Virus record (IMG/VR): IMGVR_UViG_3300027896_000076
Coordinates: 1-44,874 of that record
Length of the DNA: 44,874 bases
Source: a virus
Direction: 5' to 3' (one strand)
The translations under genes and the position numbers were made by a program. The notes beneath the pieces were generated by a model, which did no database searches, was not told the origin of the DNA, and saw only the letters and a list, made by a program, of their open reading frames with translations. Shown one piece after another: positions 22,086 through 31,310 of the stretch (the first letter of the stretch is position 1; each line of letters opens with the position of its first letter).

Positions 22086-22496
22086 ATGACTAACTCAGTA
22101 ACGTATCAAGTCCTTGAAGAGGGGCCTCGCAATATTATTGTTAAGGTTGCAGGAGTGCTTGACACTTCTGATTACAGCCTTAACACTTTTATTAGCATGG
22201 CTTCTAGCAATCAAGGTGGCACTGGGCCAGTACCTACTCAAGTTCGTATTGACCATATTGACTATTCGATTAGTGATCAATTGGAAGTCCAATTGTTTTG
22301 GGATGCTTCAACTGACGTTGTAATCCTTCCTCTTGCTGGTCGTGGTCGTATGTCCTTTTGGAACTTTGGTGGTTTAACCAACAACGCAGGAGCTGGTAAA
22401 ACTGGTGATGTGTTGATCAAGACTACGGGTTGGACATCTGGTACTCAGGTGTTCTCCGTTATTTTGGAGTGCGTTAAACAAGGCCCCAACTTGTAA
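22086..22496 (+). CDS. Small beta-rich structural protein
   Basis: This 136-residue protein (MTNSVTYQVLEEGPRNIIVKVAGVLDTSDYS...) contains VRIDHIDYSISDQLEVQLFWDAST and GRGRMSFWNFGGLTNNAGAGKTGDVLIKT. Proteins with the same pattern are frequent in environmental phage structural modules, without firm function. AGGAGG lies before the start, indicating high translation. Confidence 0.62.
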   Translation: MTNSVTYQVLEEGPRNIIVKVAGVLDTSDYSLNTFISMASSNQGGTGPVPTQVRIDHIDYSISDQLEVQLFWDASTDVVILPLAGRGRMSFWNFGGLTNNAGAGKTGDVLIKTTGWTSGTQVFSVILECVKQGPNL

Positions 22497-22507
22497 AGTA
22501 CCTAGCT

Positions 22508-22741
22508 ATGGATAACCAACAACTGTTTAATCTTGTTGTTTCTATAGCTGGGTTTCTTGCCACGTTTGTGTTCTATCAGGTTATGCAACGTCTTCAAAGA
22601 ACTGAAGATGCGATAGCTTCTATTAAGCAAGACATGCTTAAAGACTTTGTTCACAAAGACGACTATCGAGTTGACATCAAAGAACTTAAGGACATGGTTC
22701 GACAAATCTTTGACAAGCTAGACAACAAACAAGACAAATAA
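22508..22741 (+). CDS. Membrane-anchored coiled-coil protein
   Basis: This 77-residue protein has a hydrophobic N-terminal helix (LFNLVVSIAGFLATFVFYQV) and a charged C-terminal half, HKDDYRVDIKELKDMVRQIFDKLDNKQDK, predicted to coil. This arrangement is common among phages in or near tail genes. It may act in lysis or ejection, but evidence is lacking. The start lacks a clear ribosome binding site. Confidence 0.65.
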   Translation: MDNQQLFNLVVSIAGFLATFVFYQVMQRLQRTEDAIASIKQDMLKDFVHKDDYRVDIKELKDMVRQIFDKLDNKQDK

Positions 22742-22780
22742 CTTGTTACAACTTATGAGTGTTTAATAGGAGTCTATGTA

Positions 22781-23155
22781 ATGACCTCAACTGTATTTAG
22801 TAGCGGGACGGTTATTACGGCCCCTTGGCTTAATGATGTAAACACTAAGACGTATGCTGATACTAGTAACACGGTAGCATACCAACCTGCTGGCACTGGC
22901 GCTGTGGCAACCACAGTGCAGACTAAATTGCGTGAATCAGTAAGTGTTTTGGATTTTGGTGCTGATCCAAGTTTTACAGCAGCAGTTAATGCGGCAGCTT
23001 TTCAAGCAGCATGGACAGCAAGTAATCCAAAAGCAGTGCTAGTTCCTGCTGGAACTTATTTATTTACTGGAACTGTAACCGGAAAATTTTATAGTTTTGG
23101 AGCAGTAACTATTTCTGGTGGAACTGTGACAAGCATTACAAATCTTGTTCCATGA
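22781..23155 (+). CDS. Spike-type protein with pectate-lyase-like start
   Basis: This 124-residue protein has an N-terminal segment (VITAPWLNDVNTKTYADTS) followed by ESVSVLDFGADPSFTAAVNAAAFQAAWTASNPKAVLVPAGTYLFTGTV, the usual entry to a parallel beta helix of tailspikes. The helix itself is missing: the protein stops after about 40 more residues. It may be a short adaptor or a truncated spike. It overlaps the next gene by four bases (ATGA). AATAGGAG precedes the start. Confidence 0.65.
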   Translation: MTSTVFSSGTVITAPWLNDVNTKTYADTSNTVAYQPAGTGAVATTVQTKLRESVSVLDFGADPSFTAAVNAAAFQAAWTASNPKAVLVPAGTYLFTGTVTGKFYSFGAVTISGGTVTSITNLVP

Positions 23156-23850
23156 GCAATAGCAAAATATCAGCACTAACCTCTGCTACTACGCCACTGG
23201 CGGGTACAGAGGTTTTGCCGATTGTGCAGTCCGGCGCTACAGTTAAGGTTGCTAATAACGATTTGCGCCCTAAACAAATTCAATCAAACGCTACTTCGGG
23301 TATTTTGCAGATTGCAGGGCCAGCCGCAGCATCAACACGGATAATGACAACCCCGGATGCCAATTTTACAGCAGCCCGAACTGATGCAGCTCAATCATTT
23401 ACCGGCGATCAAACGCTTTCTACGGGCAATCTAGTTCAAGGCACTGCCGCCAAAGGCATCAACTTCACCGCTAACACCCCTGCATCTGGCATGACAAGCC
23501 AGTTGCTGAATTGGTATGAGGAAGGCACTTGGACACCAACAGTAGCTGCTGGCGTTGGTGCAATTACTACCTATACATCTTCTGGTAAATACACTCGGAT
23601 TGGCCGTCAGGTAACGGCAACATTTATTGTTGCAGTTACTAATAATGGAACTGGGGCAAGTTATTTGACTGTTACAGGCCAACCATTTACTGCAAGTGGT
23701 AACGCTTCTTTATATGGTTATAACCAATCAAGCGGCGCATCTGTGACTGGTTTTTTGACTGGTGGAACAATGTATTTGTATAACTATGCTGGTTTGTATC
23801 CTGTTGCTACAGGTCAAACCCTTAACTGCACAGTAGTTTATTTTATCTAA
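23152..23850 (+). CDS. Tail fibre or receptor-binding protein
   Basis: This 232-residue protein starts MSNSKISALTSATTPLAGTEVLPIVQSGATVKVANNDL, a pattern typical of phage fibre N-termini. It ends in a beta-rich domain with NWYEEGTWTPTVAAGVGAITTYTSSGKYTRIGRQVTATF, a block common at fibre tips. Its GC is higher than that of the next gene. It lies in the variable host-recognition locus. Confidence 0.7.
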   Translation: MSNSKISALTSATTPLAGTEVLPIVQSGATVKVANNDLRPKQIQSNATSGILQIAGPAAASTRIMTTPDANFTAARTDAAQSFTGDQTLSTGNLVQGTAAKGINFTANTPASGMTSQLLNWYEEGTWTPTVAAGVGAITTYTSSGKYTRIGRQVTATFIVAVTNNGTGASYLTVTGQPFTASGNASLYGYNQSSGASVTGFLTGGTMYLYNYAGLYPVATGQTLNCTVVYFI

Positions 23851-23859
23851 GGATTTCAA

Positions 23860-25413
23860 ATGGCACTTACCAAAGTAACCAATTCAATGATTCGCAGTGC
23901 TCCAGTTAATGTGTTTGATTACATGGCTGACGCACAAATTACAGATGTTTTAGCATATACCTTTAGTGTTGATGTCACATCAGCTTGCCAAGCGGCATTG
24001 GACGCCGCAAGAGCAAACAATCTTGATTGTTATTTTCCCGCTGGTGGATATTTAGTAACTGGCTTAACAATCCCTGGTTCTTCAGCTACAGCCAATACTT
24101 CTTTTAGAATTTATGGTCAAGGTTCAGGGCAATTATTTGTAAGAGCTATGACTGCTGGAACAATTCTTAAAAGTGTTACTAATGCTCCAATTCTTACAGA
24201 TAATACTATTACTCCACCTAATAGCAATGGAAGAATTTGTGTAGATAACATTCGTTTTGAAGGTAGTTCCACTACACCTGTTGTTGAATTTAATGCTTTG
24301 TATGGGTACTGTAAAATTCACGATATTAATATCTACCAAGCAAATACAGGTGATGGTTTATATATTGGCTATTCTGCTTATGCTGAAATATACAATGTAA
24401 TGTCTTTAAATAAAGATTGGAATACTTATTCTTTGGGTGCATCAAGAGTGGGCGTTGGTTTTAATTTTCCAAATGCTTATGATTCAGGTCTTGTAAGCAT
24501 TTCAAATTGTTCAATGCGTGGGTATTTAACTGGTTATCAAATTGGTGGCGGTGCAGGAAAAGCTATTTCAACTAGCATTACTCGTTGTGAAGCATCAGTT
24601 ACTTACAATGGTATTTTGTTATACGCTACAGACAAATCTGTTGTTGATAGCAATTATTTTGAAGGTGGGGATGGCGGTATTGGTGTTGGAAACAATACTT
24701 CTAATTACACAACTATTTCAAACAATATTATTTATTCAGGATATTCCATTGGTATTGCGGATGCAAATAGTGCAACGCAAGGAACTTTAATTACAGGAAA
24801 TATTATTAATATTGGTGCTGTTGTAGGAGCATATGGAATAGCTGTAAACACATTAGGTCAAAACAAAAATGTAATAAATAATTCTATTGTTTGTACCGAT
24901 GGAACTGCAAATCAAGCTGGTATTTTTGTTGATGGTGGCACAAATGCAAGATATTACATTACAGGAAATGATTTTAACCCTAGAACTGTTTGGGCAGGAG
25001 CAGGAGCATCAAAAATATCAACAACAGCTACTTGTTTATTATCAGGAATTACTACAGGTTCAGATGGAAATTATGAATTTCCAATTTTGTCACAAGGTGC
25101 AATCGTTCTTTATTCCTATATAAACGCTTTAACTCAGGCCAATGTTGGAACTAATACTTTAACTGTTCCTGAAGGTAGTTATTTTAATGTAACTGCAACT
25201 ACTCCAGTAACAATAAATAGATTAAATGCAGGTGCAACAGGAAGTCAATATATTATATTTAGAACAACAAATGCCAATGCAACTTTTACTAATAGTGCTT
25301 TTATGTTTTTAGCTGGTGGCACTTCGTTTAGCGGCCCTGGGACAATTACTTTTATTGTTGATTACACAGGCGGTGCTTCACACGCTTATGAAATCGCAAG
25401 AACAGTATTTTAA
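23860..25413 (+). CDS. Tailspike with parallel beta-helix
   Basis: This 517-residue protein has a right-handed beta-helix pattern: VNVFDYMADAQITDVLAYTF... entry, NNLDCYFPAGGYLVTGLTIPG cap, then repeated strands with Asn-rich turns (GNIINIGAV, NNIIYSGYSIGI, SNYFEGGDGGIG). Such spikes bind or degrade surface polysaccharides. The coding sequence is far more AT-rich than its neighbours and favours TTA, ATT and AAT codons, which points to recent acquisition. The catalytic site, if any, cannot be placed. Confidence 0.75.
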   Translation: MALTKVTNSMIRSAPVNVFDYMADAQITDVLAYTFSVDVTSACQAALDAARANNLDCYFPAGGYLVTGLTIPGSSATANTSFRIYGQGSGQLFVRAMTAGTILKSVTNAPILTDNTITPPNSNGRICVDNIRFEGSSTTPVVEFNALYGYCKIHDINIYQANTGDGLYIGYSAYAEIYNVMSLNKDWNTYSLGASRVGVGFNFPNAYDSGLVSISNCSMRGYLTGYQIGGGAGKAISTSITRCEASVTYNGILLYATDKSVVDSNYFEGGDGGIGVGNNTSNYTTISNNIIYSGYSIGIADANSATQGTLITGNIINIGAVVGAYGIAVNTLGQNKNVINNSIVCTDGTANQAGIFVDGGTNARYYITGNDFNPRTVWAGAGASKISTTATCLLSGITTGSDGNYEFPILSQGAIVLYSYINALTQANVGTNTLTVPEGSYFNVTATTPVTINRLNAGATGSQYIIFRTTNANATFTNSAFMFLAGGTSFSGPGTITFIVDYTGGASHAYEIARTVF

Positions 25414-25421
25414 GGAATACC

Positions 25422-25670
25422 ATGTTTGAAAAAACAACCGTTGTTGACCGCATTGAGGTATTGGCAGACCACACTGTCGCTGTGCGCTATGTGGTGACTG
25501 TCACTGAAGATGGCAAACCTTTTGCCGAGCAGGTCAAGGGCAACTACTTTTATCCCGGAGATGACTACAGTGCTGAAGATGCTAAAGTGCAGTCTGTCTG
25601 TGCGTTGATACACACCACTGAAGTGATTGCTGCGTACCAAGCTGCACAGCAAGCTCACGACTTACCTTAA
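25422..25670 (+). CDS. Small protein after tailspike
   Basis: This 82-residue protein (MFEKTTVVDRIEVLADHTVAVRYVVTVTEDGKPFAEQVKGNYFYPGDDYS...) appears as a small beta sandwich with an alpha tail. Similar proteins follow fibre genes in phages and may act as fibre chaperones or attach to the spike; this is inference. AAGGA precedes the start. Confidence 0.6.
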   Translation: MFEKTTVVDRIEVLADHTVAVRYVVTVTEDGKPFAEQVKGNYFYPGDDYSAEDAKVQSVCALIHTTEVIAAYQAAQQAHDLP

Positions 25671-25673
25671 CTT

Positions 25674-25685
25674 GTTATTAGGAAC
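25674..25685. repeat. Dispersed palindrome variant near a start codon
   Basis: GTTATTAGGAAC lies in the intergenic gap and overlaps the AGGAA ribosome binding site of the next gene (ATG at 25691). Binding of a protein here could affect translation or transcription. Confidence 0.5.
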
Positions 25686-25690
25686 ATCTT

Positions 25691-25999
25691 ATGTCCAGCA
25701 CATACTTTATTGATAACTCTACCCCAATAGTCTCTGCATGGCTTAATGATGTTAATGCTGCTACATATGCCAGCATTCCTACTTTGCAAACTAAACCTCG
25801 TGGCACTGTTACTGCTACGTCCGGTCAAACAGTCTTTACCGTTCCTTTTAGTTACGTTGTAGGTTCTAATCGTTTGTCTGTATACATTGATGGGGTACGG
25901 CAAATACTAAGTTCTAGCTACACTGAAACATCAACAACGTCTGTTACGTTTAGTGAGGGTGTTCATGTTGGTGCTAAAGTTGAGTTTATGGTGAGCTAA
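25691..25999 (+). CDS. Fibre adaptor-type protein
   Basis: This 102-residue protein begins MSSTYFIDNSTPIVSAWLNDVNAATYAS, sharing the WLNDVN-x-x-TYA block with the protein encoded at 22781. The second half (PRGTVTATSGQTVFTVPFSYVVGSNRLSVYIDGVRQ) resembles fibre domains that attach to a tail. Repeated use of the same N-terminal block suggests that the two proteins dock at the same virion site. Confidence 0.65.
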   Translation: MSSTYFIDNSTPIVSAWLNDVNAATYASIPTLQTKPRGTVTATSGQTVFTVPFSYVVGSNRLSVYIDGVRQILSSSYTETSTTSVTFSEGVHVGAKVEFMVS

Positions 26000-26001
26000 C
26001 A

Positions 26002-26415
26002 ATGTCTTACAAACCTAGATGGGACAATGGAAGTTGGAACGTCATCTGTGACTCGTGTGGTCGTCAGTTTAAAGATACCGAGCTTCGTCTTCGTTGGGAT
26101 GGGCTTATGGTCTGTTCTGGTGATTGGGAGCCTCGACAACCACAAGACTTTGTACATGGTGTAGCTGACATACAAGCACCACCTTGGGCTAGACCTGAGT
26201 CCTCAGACAATTTTATTTTTGTTTGTACCCAAATAACTGCTCAAGGCATTGCTGACTACGGAGTAGCAGACTGTGCTCACGCAGGTAGAGACAACGGATA
26301 CCGCCCTGTGTGTACTATGGAGGGGTCTATAGCCCTGCCTCCTACAGCTATTGCTGGATGTGTTGTAGCAGGTAAACTTAACCCCGGCTTAAACGACTTT
26401 ATAGGTGCTGCATGA
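26002..26415 (+). CDS. Conserved zinc-ribbon phage protein
   Basis: This 137-residue protein starts YKPRWDNGSWNVICDSCGRQFKDTELRLRWDGLMVCSGDWEPRQPQDFVHG, a well-conserved block in phages with a CxxC pair and a later VC. The C-terminal half contains APPWARPE and PPTAIAGCVVAGKLNPG. It lies next to the tail completion gene and overlaps its start by four bases. Role unknown. Confidence 0.7.
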   Translation: MSYKPRWDNGSWNVICDSCGRQFKDTELRLRWDGLMVCSGDWEPRQPQDFVHGVADIQAPPWARPESSDNFIFVCTQITAQGIADYGVADCAHAGRDNGYRPVCTMEGSIALPPTAIAGCVVAGKLNPGLNDFIGAA

Positions 26416-27176
26416 GTTCTACATACACAGTCACACGCGATCAAATCATTACCCAAGCTTTGCGTAAACTAGGTGTTCTTGAAATTGGTTCTACCCCTGA
26501 CGCAGACACTGTGGCTGATGCTGCTGTGTCTTTAAACTTGTTGATCAAACAGTTTAGTACTGAAGGTCTTAAGCTGTGGAAAATTTCTGAGCTTATTATT
26601 CCTCTTACAAGTGGTCAAACTACGTATACGCTTGGTGGTTCTAGTTCTAGTTTGATGTACGATTCTTTGAATCCTACTGTAGCTATTACTGACAAACCTT
26701 TGAAAGTCATTCAAGGGTTTTACCGTAACAAACAAAGTACTCCTGCTATTGATACACCTGTAATGCTTGTATCTAAACAAGAGTACAACGTACTTGGTTC
26801 TAAGTTTTCTACTGGTACAGCCAACACTATCTTTTACGATCCTCGTAAACTTAACGGTGTGTTGTATGTGTACTTGACTCCTGACGTTAATGCTCAGACT
26901 AATTTAGAGCTACACATTGTTGCTCAATTGCCATTAGATGATCTCAACACTGCTTTAGACATTCCAGACTTTCCTAATGAATGGATGAACTGTTTGGTGT
27001 GGAGTCTTGCTGATGAGCTTGCTTTGCAATATGGTGTGCCCATGAACTCTCGACAAGAGTTGTCTCAGCGTGCTGCTATATACAAAGAGAAGCTTTCTGA
27101 CTGGGATGTTGAAGCTGCTAGTACGTTCTTTAGTATTGACTATCGTTCTACGGGTAACACTGCGTATCGGAGTTAA
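26412..27176 (+). CDS. Tail completion protein, P22 gp4-like
   Basis: This 254-residue protein starts TVTRDQIITQALRKLGVLEIGSTPDADTVADAAVSLNLLIKQFSTEGLKLWKI, the typical start of the P22 gp4/T7 gp11 adaptor family. LELHIVAQLPLDDLNTALDIPDFPNEWMNCLVWSLADELALQYGV is also characteristic. It forms a ring below the portal and closes the DNA channel after packaging. The next gene encodes its stabilisation partner. Confidence 0.85.
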   Translation: MSSTYTVTRDQIITQALRKLGVLEIGSTPDADTVADAAVSLNLLIKQFSTEGLKLWKISELIIPLTSGQTTYTLGGSSSSLMYDSLNPTVAITDKPLKVIQGFYRNKQSTPAIDTPVMLVSKQEYNVLGSKFSTGTANTIFYDPRKLNGVLYVYLTPDVNAQTNLELHIVAQLPLDDLNTALDIPDFPNEWMNCLVWSLADELALQYGVPMNSRQELSQRAAIYKEKLSDWDVEAASTFFSIDYRSTGNTAYRS

Positions 27177-27178
27177 CT

Positions 27179-29074
27179 ATGACTACTGAACGCATTCCTC
27201 TTACACAACCTATAGAGTCCCGTAATGGGACGTTTACTAAAGACTCATACTCATCCAATTGTGTTTTTGAAACACGGGATCAAAAACGAGAGTTTATTAA
27301 ACGTCCGGGACTTGTGTACGCAAATCAGTTTGTAAACATTACTCCACCTAACACTACGCCCTCACAAGGGTTAACTGCGTTTAATGGTGGTCTTGTTGCT
27401 GTTATTAATAACACGGTGTACCAAACTACACCGCCATCAAGCACTGTTACAAACATTGGTTCTACTTCTGCTTCTACTAGTCAAAGTTATTTTGTACGCA
27501 CATTTCTTGACCAGTACTTGTTTATGCACAACAAGGTCAATGGATACTTGTACAGCCAAGCTGGAGTATTTGGAGCTGTTACTAATGACAAGGTAGTTAG
27601 CATCAGCATTGATAACGAAGGACTTGGGTATAGTTCAGGAATAACCCTTAGTTTCTCAGGTGGCAGTACTACTGCGGCTACAGCTACTGTTGTTAACGGA
27701 AACATTACTGCTGTCACTATTACTAATGCTGGCAGTGGTCTTAGCAGTGCGCCGACTTGTACTATTAACAAGCCTAGTAACGCTACCCCTACCGCTACTG
27801 GAACTGCTGCACTGTTTACAATTACAGTGTCTAGTGCTACTGGTATTTATGTTGGTATGTACGCAACAGGTACAGGCGTAGCTCCTAATGCTGTTGTTAC
27901 CAACATAGCTGGTACTACTATTACTCTTAGTATTGCTAACACTGCTACTGTGTCTGGCACTATTACGTTTGCAGACTTAGGTTCTAACGGAGTATTAACT
28001 CCTATCCTATGTGCATTTCCTAGTGGCCCGTACGTGTCTGGAACAGTGTTCTTAGACAACTATGTGTTCATTGGTACGTCTACTAATCGCATCTATAACT
28101 CAAACCTTGGTGATCCAACATCTTGGAATGCGCTGAACTACCTAACGTTTGAACAGACTACAGATACTCTTGTAGGCATTGTTAAGCACTTGAACTACCT
28201 TGTAGCTATGGGTAAGTCTAGTATGCAGTTTTTCTACGACAATGCTAATCCTGTAGGCTCTCCTCTGTCTGTATCTCAGGCATACACCAGTGAAATTGGT
28301 TGTGCTAACGGGGATAGCATTGTGTCTACAACCAACACTGTGCTTTGGGTTGGAGTTACTAAGACTCATGGTCGTAGTGTGTACTTACTAGATGGCGTAA
28401 GTCCTGTTAAAATTTCTACAGATAGTGTTGACAAGCATCTCGAAGCAGATGACATGAGCAAAGTAACTGCGTACTGTTACAAGTTTAACGGTCACACTCT
28501 TTATGTACTTACACTACATAACACTAATCAAACCCTTGTGTTTGATCTGGATCAAAAGATGTGGTACACATGGACTCAATACGCACAAGCTTCTAATGAT
28601 CAGCCCAATCCCGGTGCTTACGTAGAGTCTTATTTCCGTCCTAGCTTTTATGCTGAAGTAAACAACTTGCCCTATGTGTTGGATGACGACACAGCAGTCT
28701 TGTATTACTTTGATGTCAACACGTACCAAGATAACGGGCAATCTATCTATTGCCGCACTGTCACTGACATCTTGGACAATGGAACTACTAAGCGCAAGTT
28801 CTACGGACGACTTGAGATTATTGGAGACAAGGTAACAGGTGTTATGCAAGTACGTCACAGTGGTGATGACTACCAAACATGGTCTAGCTACCGAGCAATT
28901 GACTTAAACGCCTCTAGATCACAAATTTATTTGAGTGGTTCAGATCGTCGTAGAGCATGGGAGTTTCTTGTTACTAGTAACGTGCCTCTTCGCTTAGATG
29001 CGGCTGAAATAGATTTCAGAATAGGTGAGATGGATCAGGAACAAAATGTTGGCGGTGGACGCTATAGGAGTTAA
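27179..29074 (+). CDS. Tail stabilisation protein, P22 gp10-like
   Basis: This 631-residue protein starts IPLTQPIESRNGTFTKDSYSSNCVFETRDQKREFIKRPGLVYANQF, as in packaged-DNA stabilisation proteins, and has beta-propeller-like blocks (FLDNYVFIGTSTNRIYNSNLGDPTSWNALNY and YWWT-like TWTQYA). It is likely the nozzle or hub below the gp4-type ring. A Thr/Ala-rich insert (residues 150-270) carries extra repeats. It follows the gp4-like gene by two bases. Confidence 0.82.
   Translation: MTTERIPLTQPIESRNGTFTKDSYSSNCVFETRDQKREFIKRPGLVYANQFVNITPPNTTPSQGLTAFNGGLVAVINNTVYQTTPPSSTVTNIGSTSASTSQSYFVRTFLDQYLFMHNKVNGYLYSQAGVFGAVTNDKVVSISIDNEGLGYSSGITLSFSGGSTTAATATVVNGNITAVTITNAGSGLSSAPTCTINKPSNATPTATGTAALFTITVSSATGIYVGMYATGTGVAPNAVVTNIAGTTITLSIANTATVSGTITFADLGSNGVLTPILCAFPSGPYVSGTVFLDNYVFIGTSTNRIYNSNLGDPTSWNALNYLTFEQTTDTLVGIVKHLNYLVAMGKSSMQFFYDNANPVGSPLSVSQAYTSEIGCANGDSIVSTTNTVLWVGVTKTHGRSVYLLDGVSPVKISTDSVDKHLEADDMSKVTAYCYKFNGHTLYVLTLHNTNQTLVFDLDQKMWYTWTQYAQASNDQPNPGAYVESYFRPSFYAEVNNLPYVLDDDTAVLYYFDVNTYQDNGQSIYCRTVTDILDNGTTKRKFYGRLEIIGDKVTGVMQVRHSGDDYQTWSSYRAIDLNASRSQIYLSGSDRRRAWEFLVTSNVPLRLDAAEIDFRIGEMDQEQNVGGGRYRS
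28970..28981. repeat. Dispersed palindrome, exact copy
   Basis: GTTACTAGTAAC in the gp10-like gene, again read as Val-Thr-Ser-Asn. Confidence 0.6.
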
Positions 29075-29076
29075 AT

Positions 29077-30012
29077 ATGGGATGGCTTAAAGATTTTGTC
29101 GATAACCCACTAGGCACTGTAGAAAACACAGTATCAAACTTTGTTCAAAGTCCGTCCCAATCTATTGGGCAAATGTGGAATACTGGTGGACGAACGGCTG
29201 CTGAACTAGCAGCATTAGTTTATGGAGGCAGTTCGTTGCTAGGTGCAGATGCTGCTGGTGGCGCAGCCGCAACGGGAACTAGTGGCAATGCGGCTGCACT
29301 TACTGCGGCAGGTATGAGTGGAGCACCTGCTGCGGCTACTGGTGCAAGTTCTATTGGAGGAACTATGAGTTCTCTTTTAAGTGGTGTAACAGGCGGTAGT
29401 AATCTTGGTAGCATTTTAAATATTGCTAGTGGGATTAACTCTATCTTTAATCAACCTAGTTCAACTGCTGCTCAAACTTCAGGTGATCCGTTTGCTCCAT
29501 ATCGTGCAGGATTAGCTGCTCAATACGCAGGTGCTTTGCAACCCGGAGCTTCTACTAACATTGAAGCTATGCCGGGATATACACAGTACAACACTGGTGT
29601 TATGCAACCTGCTTTGCAAGCTTCTCAACGAGCTGCTGCGGGTGCTGGTCAGTTGTATTCTGGTGGTGAACAACAAGCACTACAAAAAACTGGTCAACAG
29701 GGTTACTACGGCTTTATGACTGACTACCTTAATCGTCTTGCTACTGGTTCTGGTGCTAGTGCTAATCCTTTAGGTGGTGCTAAACTGGGCCAGGATGTTT
29801 CTACTGCTAACCAGCAAGGTGTTATGCAAGGTGTTAGTGCCATTGGGCAAGGTGTTCGTGGCCTGTTTGGTACTGGAAGCAATTTTACTGATTACGGTTC
29901 TATGCTTGGTAGTAACGCTGCTATGTCTGCGGCTCCTAATTATTTGCAAGCAGCGGGTCAATTGTCTACTCCAGACTTTAGTAGTATGCCTACTGATTGG
30001 ATTATTCCTTAA
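29077..30012 (+). CDS. DNA ejection-type internal protein 1
   Basis: This 311-residue, Ala/Gly/Ser-rich protein (MGWLKDFVDNPLGTVENTVSNF...) has two hydrophobic stretches (residues 45-100 and 105-125) and a later QALQKTGQQGYYGFMTDYLNRLATG block. Its composition and place between nozzle and large internal proteins match P22 gp7/gp20-type ejection proteins that enter the cell envelope. A motif-level identification is not possible. Confidence 0.65.
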   Translation: MGWLKDFVDNPLGTVENTVSNFVQSPSQSIGQMWNTGGRTAAELAALVYGGSSLLGADAAGGAAATGTSGNAAALTAAGMSGAPAAATGASSIGGTMSSLLSGVTGGSNLGSILNIASGINSIFNQPSSTAAQTSGDPFAPYRAGLAAQYAGALQPGASTNIEAMPGYTQYNTGVMQPALQASQRAAAGAGQLYSGGEQQALQKTGQQGYYGFMTDYLNRLATGSGASANPLGGAKLGQDVSTANQQGVMQGVSAIGQGVRGLFGTGSNFTDYGSMLGSNAAMSAAPNYLQAAGQLSTPDFSSMPTDWIIP

Positions 30013-30024
30013 GGCGCAACATAT

Positions 30025-31308
30025 ATGGCATACCTAATCTCCGATATGGCAGCAGGTAGTAATGCTGCACTACAGATGCAGCAGAACATGGCTGCTGCTC
30101 CTTACGTTCAACAAGACGTTGCTGCTAAAGCAGAAGAGACTCAACTTAAGCTTCAACAAGACCGTATTAAAGCGCAGTATGCTCCTCAAGAAGCTGCTCT
30201 TAAGTTGCAACAAGATCAAGCTGTAGCTGCTAAAACTAAGCTTGAAGCAACAATGTTAGGAGCTAAAGTTCAGACAGATGAATCTACAAAAAAGATTGAA
30301 CTAGACTTTGCAAACGACCCTGCAAACAAAGATCTGCCTACTGCGGAGTACGCTTCTAAATTAGCTAAGCTAATGTTTTCAGTTGATCCAGTTAAAGCTG
30401 AGAAGATGATGTCTTACTCGGCTAGTGCTGATGCTAAACAAGCTGCTGCTGATGCTAAGAAAGCAGATGCTGCATTTAAAACTATTGGCTCTGCTTTGTC
30501 TTCTACTGCTGGAGCTAACCCCCAACAGTTTCAAAAGATGATTGAGCAATGGTCGCCTGAACAAGCTGCTGCTGTTGAAAAACAAATCCCCGGCTTTATG
30601 AGTGAGCGTGATCCTGCTCGTCAGAAAGCTCAGCTTGAAAGTCTATTGTGGACTCATAGCAATGCTACGTTGCAAATGAAGTTGCAGCATGATGATGCTG
30701 AGCACACTAAAGATCGTCAGTTCCGTTTGGATCTTGCAAATATTCGTGCTACTGCACAAGCAGCTAACCGCCAATCTCCAGAAAGCAAAACTGACATCAA
30801 AGCTAATACGATGTTCACTACTGCTAAGAGTGAGATTGATCGTAAGTACCAGAAGCAAGAAGACAAAGCTGAAGAAGAGCTTAAAGATGCCAAGCTAGAA
30901 GCAGATCAGTATGGCAAAGAAGTTACTTTGTTTGGTCGTAATCCTACTGAGCGTGCTACTAAAGCTAACGCTGCTCTTGCTGCTGCTAGTGATCGTGTTG
31001 CAGAGATTGATCGTAAACGTAAACAAGAGTATCTTGATACGGCTAAACGTTTGCCCCGTGGTGAAACACGAGATGCTATCTTGGAAGCTCTTGGTGGTGG
31101 TACTGATACCACAACTGATATGCCTGCTAGGAAAGAACCAGATGATCGTGGAATAAAAACTAACCGATCCACTGCACCGACTAATGTTCCTAAGAACATT
31201 TACACGGAAGACAAGCCTGCTGAACCTACTAGCAAAGAAGACTACGATAAACTTCCTGCTGGAAGCTACTACAAACAAGACGGTGTTGTAAAACGTAAGA
31301 GGGGTTAA
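30025..31308 (+). CDS. Internal virion protein, Ala/Lys/Gln-rich helical
   Basis: This 427-residue protein is almost entirely helical and charged: residues 20-90 hold QQDVAAKAEETQLKLQQDRIKAQYAPQEAALKLQ, residues 120-200 a second coiled region, and the C-terminus (PTSKEDYDKLPAGSYYKQDGVVKRKRG) is short and basic, resembling tags that attach internal proteins. It probably forms part of the ejection apparatus with the flanking genes. Confidence 0.65.
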   Translation: MAYLISDMAAGSNAALQMQQNMAAAPYVQQDVAAKAEETQLKLQQDRIKAQYAPQEAALKLQQDQAVAAKTKLEATMLGAKVQTDESTKKIELDFANDPANKDLPTAEYASKLAKLMFSVDPVKAEKMMSYSASADAKQAAADAKKADAAFKTIGSALSSTAGANPQQFQKMIEQWSPEQAAAVEKQIPGFMSERDPARQKAQLESLLWTHSNATLQMKLQHDDAEHTKDRQFRLDLANIRATAQAANRQSPESKTDIKANTMFTTAKSEIDRKYQKQEDKAEEELKDAKLEADQYGKEVTLFGRNPTERATKANAALAAASDRVAEIDRKRKQEYLDTAKRLPRGETRDAILEALGGGTDTTTDMPARKEPDDRGIKTNRSTAPTNVPKNIYTEDKPAEPTSKEDYDKLPAGSYYKQDGVVKRKRG

Positions 31309-31310
31309 CT

